From: Pantanalinema rosaneae
Lineage (GTDB): Bacteria; Cyanobacteriota; Cyanobacteriia; Leptolyngbyales; Leptolyngbyaceae
NCBI RefSeq assembly: GCF_050753385.1
Contig: NZ_JBLZFZ010000001.1
Span: forward strand, 62,001 to 126,000
DNA length: 64,000 nucleotides
Direction: 5' to 3'
The stretch's first letter is position 1; each line of letters starts with the position of its first letter. The notes under the pieces are model-generated. The model was given only the letters and a program-made list of their open reading frames with translations, was not told where the DNA came from and did not search any database. Both the position numbers and the translations under genes were made by a program. Below are positions 43,957 through 51,126 of this stretch, one piece after another.

Positions 43957-45702
43957 ATGACTAGTTCGGTGACTGCCAGTATCGCAACTCACCCTCAGCA
44001 ATTTGTTGGTTATTGGGGATATACCGAATCAACCAACTTAGATCAACAGCTACAGAGCATTCTGAAACGGTTTAGTTCACTTACCTGGGTTGTCCAAACC
44101 AATTGCCTGACCGACGCAAGGCGGGTCACTGTTGCAGCATCAGACCTGGATAGCACAGATGCTTGGGTGCAGGTTCAGCCACAACACTTGAAGCTAGGAC
44201 GAGAGCCGTTTGGACGGGTAACTCTGTACTGGACACAGGTTGGAGAGGTGATTTGGTTTGCCACGCAATTGCAATTACTTTTGACCATTCTGCCCTCTAC
44301 AACAGTCAGTATCCCTGGTTTATATGGATATAGTTGTTTTTCCTACGTACCCACTCCTTTAACCCCGATCGCTGGCATATTGGCAATTGCCGCCGGAACA
44401 GAGCAGATCTGGCACAGGGATGATCAGGGCAAGATTACAGCGCCAACCATCGTGCAATGTGGGGAGTGGCAGGAGGCGACGGAACAAATTCAGGATGAAG
44501 CAGCGGCGATCGTTCACTTACAAACGCTGTTGAAGGCGGCAGTGGCGCGGCAGATTGCGGATATTCAGGATCAAACCGTTGGTGTATTTTTGTCCGGTGG
44601 GTTAGATTCGGCGATCGTGGCAGCGTTATTAGTGCAGGCAGGGGTAAAGGTGCATGCGTATACATTGGATTTTGGGAGTGCCGGAATTTCGGAGTATCCC
44701 TATGCGGAGCAAGTGGCAAATTATTTACATATCCCTTTAACCAAAGTGGATGCCAGTCCTCAGCGAGTCCGGCAGGCAATCAAACCAGCGATCGCGGCTC
44801 TAGATCTACCCTTTGGGGATGCGGTAACGGTGCCGTTATTTTTGTTGAATCAAGCGGCTCGTCAAGATACGACGATCGTGTTTAACGGTGAGGGCGGCGA
44901 TCAATTATTTGCCGGTTGGACAAACAAACCCTTAATTGCCGCTAGCATTTATCAACACGATCTTTTCACCAATTCAGAATTATTTATTCAACATTATTTA
45001 CGCACATTTCATCGATTATGGGGCTATGAAGCGGCAGTATTCCAGCCCACGGTTTATCAGCACATTCAAACCATGCAGCCGCAGGATTGGTTACGAACAG
45101 CATTAGAACCAGCGTTTACTCGATCGCCACTACATCAACTGCGCCGAGCTACCTTAATGCTGAAAGGGGCACAAAATATTCAACCCCGAGCAACGAATCT
45201 GGCATTTTCCCAGGGATTATGGGTGCGATCGCCATTTTGTGATGTGTCGTTAGCTCAATGGAGCTTTCAACTATCTGGAGAACTGTGTTTGCAAGGAGCG
45301 TGTGAAAAGTACATTCTTAAACGAGCAGCAGAATCCTGGTTGCCCAGTGAAATCGTCTGGCGGCAAAAGCGAGGCATGGGAGTGCCAATCACTAGCTGGT
45401 GCTGGCAAGCATGGTGGCGATCGTTGGGAGATTGGTTAAATCCGGCAGTGCTGCAAGCAGAGGGCATTTGGCAACCGGATCTAGCCGAACGAATTGTAGC
45501 TGGTAAATTAGGCGCAGGCATTCAAGGGCGACGGGTGGGCGAAATCCTTTGGCTACTGATCACCTGGCAAATCTGGCGATCGCAGTTCCTCAGTGAGCCT
45601 GTGCCAGTATTATCTCGACACCATCCATTTTGGTTACCTCCCTGGGCATGGAGATTACGATCGCGATATGAATACTGGCTGAAAAACAATGATGAGGTTT
45701 AG
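43957..45702 (+). CDS. Asparagine synthase-like ligase A (no glutaminase Cys)
   Basis: 581 residues. The C-terminal synthase domain is complete, with the PP-loop SGGLDS (213-218), a NGEGGDQLFAG loop and a KRGMGVPITSW segment. Such domains adenylate a carboxylate and form an amide. The N-terminal 200 residues correspond to the Ntn glutaminase domain, but the protein starts MTSSVTASIA, without the Met-Cys start that supplies the glutaminase nucleophile. It therefore cannot release ammonia from glutamine by the normal mechanism and may use a free amine, as beta-lactam synthetase and lasso cyclase do. It is followed 5 bp later by the PLP-fold gene. Substrate unknown. Confidence 0.85.
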   Translation: MTSSVTASIATHPQQFVGYWGYTESTNLDQQLQSILKRFSSLTWVVQTNCLTDARRVTVAASDLDSTDAWVQVQPQHLKLGREPFGRVTLYWTQVGEVIWFATQLQLLLTILPSTTVSIPGLYGYSCFSYVPTPLTPIAGILAIAAGTEQIWHRDDQGKITAPTIVQCGEWQEATEQIQDEAAAIVHLQTLLKAAVARQIADIQDQTVGVFLSGGLDSAIVAALLVQAGVKVHAYTLDFGSAGISEYPYAEQVANYLHIPLTKVDASPQRVRQAIKPAIAALDLPFGDAVTVPLFLLNQAARQDTTIVFNGEGGDQLFAGWTNKPLIAASIYQHDLFTNSELFIQHYLRTFHRLWGYEAAVFQPTVYQHIQTMQPQDWLRTALEPAFTRSPLHQLRRATLMLKGAQNIQPRATNLAFSQGLWVRSPFCDVSLAQWSFQLSGELCLQGACEKYILKRAAESWLPSEIVWRQKRGMGVPITSWCWQAWWRSLGDWLNPAVLQAEGIWQPDLAERIVAGKLGAGIQGRRVGEILWLLITWQIWRSQFLSEPVPVLSRHHPFWLPPWAWRLRSRYEYWLKNNDEV

Positions 45703-45707
45703 ATAGA

Positions 45708-46940
45708 ATGAGTTTCATTAATCCCTCTTTAGTCACAGGGCAGAGACCAGATTTACTCAAACTTCCTTGTCCGATTGAACTAGTGCCTGAGTTAATCAAT
45801 CACTATGGTTCACCTCTCTATGTCTATGTAGATGATGTTTTGCAATATACAATCAAGCGGCTTACCCAGGCTATTACCTATCCTCATACTCACATCCACT
45901 TTGCTAGTGTGACCAATGGCAACATAACACTGTTGAAACAGTTCCATCAAGCCGGTTGGGGCTTACATGCCAATACTCCCGGAGACATTTATTTAGGGTT
46001 ACAGGCTGGGTTTACCCCCAATCGCATTGTTTATAGTGGGAGTAACTTAAACCGTGTGGAAATGGAGCAGGTTTTAGCCTGGGGCATCACTACATTAAAT
46101 CTAGATAGTCTATCGCAGTTACAGTTATGCTGTGAAGTATATCAGCAGCAGCGATCTCGCCCCTTGCGGTTAGGATTACGCTTAAATCAACCAGATCTGA
46201 CGGGAGATAGCCGGATCGGAGTACGTCCGTCAGAATTTCCTGCCGCGATCGCCCTCACCCAGCAAGTTGGGCTACCGTTAACTGGATTACATTTCTATCG
46301 CGGCACAGGAACCAATGCAACAGCCGCTTTTACCCAGGTGATTCAAGCGGTACTAACGACAGCTCGACAATTACCCGATTGGCAATACCTCGATTTTGGT
46401 GGTGGATTTGGTTACCCCTACCACCATGAGGGGGCAGCGTTCAACTGGGAGCAGTTTGGTGCTGAATTAACGGCTCAGTTAAGTTGCTGCGATCGTCCGA
46501 TTGATTTGCTGCTTGAGCCGGGTCGGGCCGCGATCGCTGGGTGTGCCATGTTATTAACCCAAGTTGTTGCTGTGAAATGGCAGGATGAACGACAGATTGT
46601 CGGAGTGGATACCACGATCGCTAATCTCTCTGTTCCGGCGGTTCACGGAGGGTATCGGGAGATTGTTGCCTTAACGGACTCACATACTAACCTGCATCCG
46701 ACGGATGTTTGTGGGAATACCACCTACTCCCGCGATTATTTAGGGCGCAACTGTACCTTACCACCCTTAGCACCGGGGGACATATTGGCAATTCTGGATG
46801 TGGGAGCCTATGGGTATGCCATGTCCTCGCACTTTTTACACCGTCCCCGTCCGGCTGAGGTTCTGCTAGAAGCCGATCGCCATCGCTTAATTCGACAGCG
46901 TGAAGATTACCAGACGCTATTAATCAATCAAATTTTTTAG
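45708..46940 (+). CDS. Fold-type III PLP decarboxylase homologue lacking the catalytic lysine
   Basis: 410 residues, related to diaminopimelate/ornithine/carboxynorspermidine decarboxylases. Present: the glycine loop LDFGGGFGYPY, EPGRAAIAG, and GAYGYAMSSHFLHRPRPAEVL at the end. The Schiff-base segment, normally YAVKAN.N, reads FASVTNGN at residues 65-72, so valine 68 replaces lysine. The catalytic Cys segment of the family (CE..D) is replaced by CGNTTYSRDYL. It may be a binding protein, a PLP-independent enzyme or a partner of the adjacent ligase. ATG at 45708, 5 bp after ligase A. Confidence 0.88.
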   Translation: MSFINPSLVTGQRPDLLKLPCPIELVPELINHYGSPLYVYVDDVLQYTIKRLTQAITYPHTHIHFASVTNGNITLLKQFHQAGWGLHANTPGDIYLGLQAGFTPNRIVYSGSNLNRVEMEQVLAWGITTLNLDSLSQLQLCCEVYQQQRSRPLRLGLRLNQPDLTGDSRIGVRPSEFPAAIALTQQVGLPLTGLHFYRGTGTNATAAFTQVIQAVLTTARQLPDWQYLDFGGGFGYPYHHEGAAFNWEQFGAELTAQLSCCDRPIDLLLEPGRAAIAGCAMLLTQVVAVKWQDERQIVGVDTTIANLSVPAVHGGYREIVALTDSHTNLHPTDVCGNTTYSRDYLGRNCTLPPLAPGDILAILDVGAYGYAMSSHFLHRPRPAEVLLEADRHRLIRQREDYQTLLINQIF

Positions 46941-46982
46941 CAATTGAATGCGATTACCAGAGTAATTTATCGTTGATCAGAG

Positions 46983-48080
46983 GTGATTATGAAATGTATT
47001 CAATGCGGCACAGATAACTTACTTCGCGATCGTACTGCCAATCAAGGTCGTTGTAAACAATGTAACCATCAGTTTGTCTTTGAACCAACCACAATGGGGG
47101 CAAATAAAATCACAGATGGCTTTTTTGCGAAAGCGATCGCGGATGTTTCTGCTAATCACACGCTCTATTTCACGTCAAAACAGCTACTTTATTTAATTAA
47201 TCAACGTTTAAATCGGAAACTGGGCACGAACTTAAACGGCTTGCAGATTGGTGGCTTTATTCTAGCTGGAGTGGGAGTCTTTGTACTCCAGCAAGTCTGG
47301 CTGGTCTTAATCGGGATTGCCTTAATCATTGTAGGTAGTACAAAACGATTCCGCCATAAACAGACTGTTTCCTTAAGAATTTCTGCTAGCCAGTTACAGG
47401 ATTGGCTATATACCTGGACGCAAATTAATGGCGCACCGGAGAAACTATTAACGACACCACGGGAGGCTCAACTGCCGGCGGCGATTAGTCCCGAGGTCAG
47501 TGTTTATAGTTTCGATCGGCTGGTGGTATGTGAGTCAGATACGATCGCGCATCTACTCATTACTAATCACTTTCACTTTGAAAATAATTGTGCAATTCTG
47601 AGTATTAAAGGTTATCCCCAGAGTATTTTTGAGACAACGATGCAAATGGTGCGGCGTAATCCCGATCTTAAAGTGTACACCTTACATAATTGTAGTCCGC
47701 AAGGTTTAGAACGACTCCATCAATTGCGCCAAAGTCCAAAATGGTTTTTAGACAGTAATGTAGTAATTGTTGACGTTGGTATATTACCGCGCCAAGTTCT
47801 GCGGGCAAAAAGAGGTTTATTGATGCAAAATTCACCCGAATCGGCTCAAGCCGCCAAACAATTACCTACTCACGTTCGCCAGGAATTATCTACTGATGAA
47901 CTGAAATGGATAGAGGCGGGAAATTATGTGGAATTGGAATCGTTTACCCCGCACAGATTAATTCAACTCCTCAATCGTGGGATTGCTGGTAGTCGAGACT
48001 TGGCAATGGATAGCAGTGATACCTATGTGCTGATGGATGATGGGGGTAGTTCAATTTACACGATCGATAGTTTCGGTTAA
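46983..48080 (+). CDS. Zinc-ribbon membrane protein (hypothetical)
   Basis: 365 residues. N-terminal zinc ribbon C4-x2-C7 and C23-x2-C26 (CIQCG...CKQCN). Two hydrophobic segments at about 90-125 (GLQIGGFILAGVGVFVLQQVWLVLIGIALIIV) form a hairpin. The C-terminal region of about 220 residues includes LVVCESDTIAHLL and NNCAILSIKGYPQ, faintly Toprim-like, but without the DxD motif. It ends 4 bp inside the convergent ligase B gene. The gene is separated from the PLP-fold gene by 42 bp and probably belongs to the same operon. ATG at 46989 is an alternative start. Confidence 0.75.
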   Translation: MIMKCIQCGTDNLLRDRTANQGRCKQCNHQFVFEPTTMGANKITDGFFAKAIADVSANHTLYFTSKQLLYLINQRLNRKLGTNLNGLQIGGFILAGVGVFVLQQVWLVLIGIALIIVGSTKRFRHKQTVSLRISASQLQDWLYTWTQINGAPEKLLTTPREAQLPAAISPEVSVYSFDRLVVCESDTIAHLLITNHFHFENNCAILSIKGYPQSIFETTMQMVRRNPDLKVYTLHNCSPQGLERLHQLRQSPKWFLDSNVVIVDVGILPRQVLRAKRGLLMQNSPESAQAAKQLPTHVRQELSTDELKWIEAGNYVELESFTPHRLIQLLNRGIAGSRDLAMDSSDTYVLMDDGGSSIYTIDSFG

Positions 48081-49783
48081 CGATCGTGCCCTTGTAACCA
48101 TAGTTCTAAACTGGCTAGTAACCAAAGTTTGACCCCGTATCGATTCCAGGGATCACCTTGATAATTCAGCCACTGGCGAACTAGCGTCTGATTTAAATAC
48201 GGTGCGATCGCGGCATGACGATCTAACAATAGGGCTTTGGCGGATCGGTTCCAGACTTGCCGGAAACCAAACTGAACCGGAACCATCATGCCACTTTTAG
48301 GACGATGCACAATCCTGTCAGGTAATAGATCAATGACTGCCTGTTTCAGCACCGCCTTCTCCTGCACCCCCGAAAGTTTATGATGGGGCGGAATTTGCAT
48401 ACTCAGTTCCACTAAGCGAGCATCAAATAACGGCGATCGTCCCTGTAAACCAACCGCTTGAGTCAGGTTATTTACCTTCGTTAGAATGTGATCGGCTCCC
48501 TTAAATTTGATATTCAATACCATCAACCGATTCAGGTAATTCATCTGGGATGCTAAATCTGCTAAGAACACGGAAGGTACAGATTGCACCGTTGCCCAAA
48601 CCTCTGGCTTCAGTAATTGGGGGAGATCCGCCGCACATTTTTGAAACGAACGCAGATAGGCAGAGAGCGCATCACCGGTGGTGACAGAACTGTATAAATT
48701 GTTGAGCAGCATCGGCTGATTTTTCGGTCCACCAAAGCAGGGATCACCTCCTTCTCCATTTAAAATCACCTGTACCGATGCTTGAGCCAATTGTCCCAGC
48801 AGCAAGTTAGGCACTGTGAGCGGATCCCCGATCGGATCATCCAACGTTGCCATCGTTTCGGGCAGTTGTGCCCACAGTTCAGTTAAGGGAATTTCTAAAA
48901 CATGATGCTGCGTTTGACAGTGTTGAGCCACTAAATTAGAGAACTCTAACTCATTGGGACACTCCGCTCCAAAATGAATTGAGTAGGTATGGACAGGGTG
49001 GGAATGAAACTTGGCTACCAGGGCGGTGATGCTACTGGAATCCAAGCCCCCCGATAGAAACACGCCCACAGGTTGATTAAAAGGTAAGGCTTCCACAACC
49101 ACTTGTTCTAGCAAAGTGCGTAAGCGATCGCTATGCCAGGTGAGCGGCTGTTCCTCACCGATAATTTGCTCTTGGAGTTGCCAATATGGCTCGATCGTGG
49201 CATCTGGTAAACGCAGAACAGTTCCCGGTCGCAGTTCTCGCACCTGTTGCCAAAGCGTCCGTTCTCCAGGCACAAAGGCACAGCACAGGTAATCTCGCAG
49301 GGCGACTAGATCCAGTTCAGTCGATCGATAAGTAGATAACGATCGCAACTGGGGCGCAATCCACCGGGTCGCTCCTGTGGTGGTGTAGTAGAGCGTCCGT
49401 GTCCCCACCCGATCCCGGATTAACCAGAGCCGCTGACAGTGGCGATCCCATACCACGATGCCAAACATGCCAATCAAGTAATCCAGGGTGGCGATCCCCC
49501 AACGTTCCCAAGCCACCGCGATTAATTGTAAATCTGAATCTGTTTGTAACCGATGATCGGACAACGCTGATAATAGGCGATCGCGCTGACTTAACCAGAC
49601 CTCCCCAACCACAACAAATTGTTGAGATGGACTGATGGTAAAAGGCGGCTCGATTTCTGAGGACGAATTCACCACGATCGCAAGCTGTTGATCCCGCCAG
49701 ATCGGGTCTGGGATGTGATCAACCTGCCCCCAGGCAACCTGCCAGGTCGGAGAAAACGTTGGAGCAGAGGGCAAATGGCGCAT
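48077..49783 (-). CDS. Asparagine synthase-like ligase B (no glutaminase Cys)
   Basis: 568 residues. The N-terminal Ntn-like domain is better kept than in ligase A (QQFVVVGEVWLSQRDRLL, LIRDRVGTRTLYYTT), but starts MRHLPSAP with no Cys-2. The synthase domain has SGGLDSS (244-250), NGEGGDPCFGG and RPKSGMMVPV. The EGGDP loop lacks the usual acidic residue of AsnB. It is transcribed toward the cluster of ligase A, overlapping the end of the zinc-ribbon gene by 4 bp. Amide-forming activity with an unknown amine is inferred. Confidence 0.88.
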   Translation of the reverse strand: MRHLPSAPTFSPTWQVAWGQVDHIPDPIWRDQQLAIVVNSSSEIEPPFTISPSQQFVVVGEVWLSQRDRLLSALSDHRLQTDSDLQLIAVAWERWGIATLDYLIGMFGIVVWDRHCQRLWLIRDRVGTRTLYYTTTGATRWIAPQLRSLSTYRSTELDLVALRDYLCCAFVPGERTLWQQVRELRPGTVLRLPDATIEPYWQLQEQIIGEEQPLTWHSDRLRTLLEQVVVEALPFNQPVGVFLSGGLDSSSITALVAKFHSHPVHTYSIHFGAECPNELEFSNLVAQHCQTQHHVLEIPLTELWAQLPETMATLDDPIGDPLTVPNLLLGQLAQASVQVILNGEGGDPCFGGPKNQPMLLNNLYSSVTTGDALSAYLRSFQKCAADLPQLLKPEVWATVQSVPSVFLADLASQMNYLNRLMVLNIKFKGADHILTKVNNLTQAVGLQGRSPLFDARLVELSMQIPPHHKLSGVQEKAVLKQAVIDLLPDRIVHRPKSGMMVPVQFGFRQVWNRSAKALLLDRHAAIAPYLNQTLVRQWLNYQGDPWNRYGVKLWLLASLELWLQGHDR

Positions 49784-49949
49784 AGCGTAATAGCACAGAC
49801 AGGATCAAATGAAGTTGGTTGGTCGATCGCCAACTGTTGCGTCGATCGGGGTTTAGGGCATTCTAAAGCGGGGGCTACTCAAATCTTCTGTAGTGAGCGA
49901 AAAATTTGAGGAGCCCAGTAGGCAAGGAAATGATTGGGAGGAACAGCTC

Positions 49950-50888
49950 ATGGTGTCTATGCAGGAAAAATATCGGTTAGTCACTCGCAGCGATTTTGAT
50001 GGATTGGTGTGTGCCGTATTGTTGAAAGACCTCGACATGATCAATGACATCAAATTTGTACATCCGAAGGATATGCAGGATGGCAAGATTGAGATTACCG
50101 ATCGTGATATTACAACGAACCTCCCCTATGTTGAAGGGGCACATCTCGTCTTTGATCATCATTCCAGTGAAACATTAAGAAATGAAACTACTCAGGAAAA
50201 CTATGTCATCGATGCGAATGCCCCGTCTGCGGCACGGGTCGTTTACAACTACTTTGGTGGAGCCGCCCGATTTCCCCAGATTTCTCCAGAAATGATGTCT
50301 GCTGTTGATCAAGCCGATTCGGCTCAATTTAGTGCCGATGACATTACTAATCCTCAGGGCTGGGTTTTACTCAATTTTTTAATGGATGCTAGGACTGGTT
50401 TAGGACGGTTTAAGGAATTCCGCATTTCTAACTACAACTTAATGATGGAATTAATTGACTTTTGCCGAGATCATTCGATTGGCGAGATTCTCAATCTACC
50501 CGATGTTAAAGAACGTGTTGATCTGTATTTTGAGCAACAAGAACTATTCAAACAACAGATTCAGCGCTGTGCCACGGTGCATCAAAACTTAGTAGTTTTG
50601 GAGTTGCGACCCGAAGAGACTATTTATGCGGGGAACCGCTTCATGATCTATGCGCTATTCCCAGATTGCAATATCTCTATGCATGTGATGTGGGGACTAA
50701 AACAGCAAAACACGGTGTTTGCAGTAGGTAAATCAATTTTGAATCGCACCTCCAAAACCAATATTGGGGAGTTAATGCTGAAATATGGAGGAGGTGGGCA
50801 TATTAATGCCGGAACCTGTCAAATTGATAACCAGCAAGCAGACGCGATCAAACAGGAATTAATTGCTCAGATTACGGCTGATGGCTGA
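49950..50888 (+). CDS. DHH-family phosphoesterase (exopolyphosphatase-like)
   Basis: About 312 residues. DHH motifs: VTRSDFDGLVCAVLL (first Asp pair) and LVFDHHSSETLRN (DHH). A C-terminal DHHA1-like GGGGHINAGTCQI follows. The family hydrolyses oligonucleotides, pApA, cyclic-dinucleotide products, or inorganic polyphosphate. The ATG at 49950 is preferred because GGGAGGAA (49936-49943) precedes it; a longer frame could start at GTG 49893. A 9-bp hairpin lies 57 bp downstream. Substrate cannot be read; close cyanobacterial relatives are annotated exopolyphosphatase-related. Confidence 0.87.
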   Translation: MVSMQEKYRLVTRSDFDGLVCAVLLKDLDMINDIKFVHPKDMQDGKIEITDRDITTNLPYVEGAHLVFDHHSSETLRNETTQENYVIDANAPSAARVVYNYFGGAARFPQISPEMMSAVDQADSAQFSADDITNPQGWVLLNFLMDARTGLGRFKEFRISNYNLMMELIDFCRDHSIGEILNLPDVKERVDLYFEQQELFKQQIQRCATVHQNLVVLELRPEETIYAGNRFMIYALFPDCNISMHVMWGLKQQNTVFAVGKSILNRTSKTNIGELMLKYGGGGHINAGTCQIDNQQADAIKQELIAQITADG

Positions 50889-50945
50889 AGCCCGTTGCCC
50901 AAGCCATCGCCTCACTCCTGCGATCGTTGGTATAAAACCAGCATC

Positions 50946-50969
50946 AGGGGTGAACGAAAATTCACCCCT
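50946..50969 (+). terminator. Hairpin after DHH phosphoesterase
   Basis: Perfect 9-bp stem AGGGGTGAA (50946-50954) / TTCACCCCT (50961-50969), loop CGAAAA, followed by an A/T-rich run. It lies 57 bp after the stop. Confidence 0.65.
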
Positions 50970-51126
50970 CAACACCAAAATTTTCTAGAAAAATTAAATT
51001 TATTGGCGCTAACGTTCTTTAAATGTTCATCATAGATTTATCACGGGCAACCTAAGGATATTACCCATTCCAACGCCCTAGTGCCTCGCGGAAGGTAAAT
51101 CAGTCCTAGCCTGATGGAGCAAATTT

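Noticed and set aside
43957..49783. Lasso peptide cluster
   Set aside because: Asparagine-synthase homologues suggested lasso cyclase, but no precursor peptide, transglutaminase-like peptidase or RRE protein is present.
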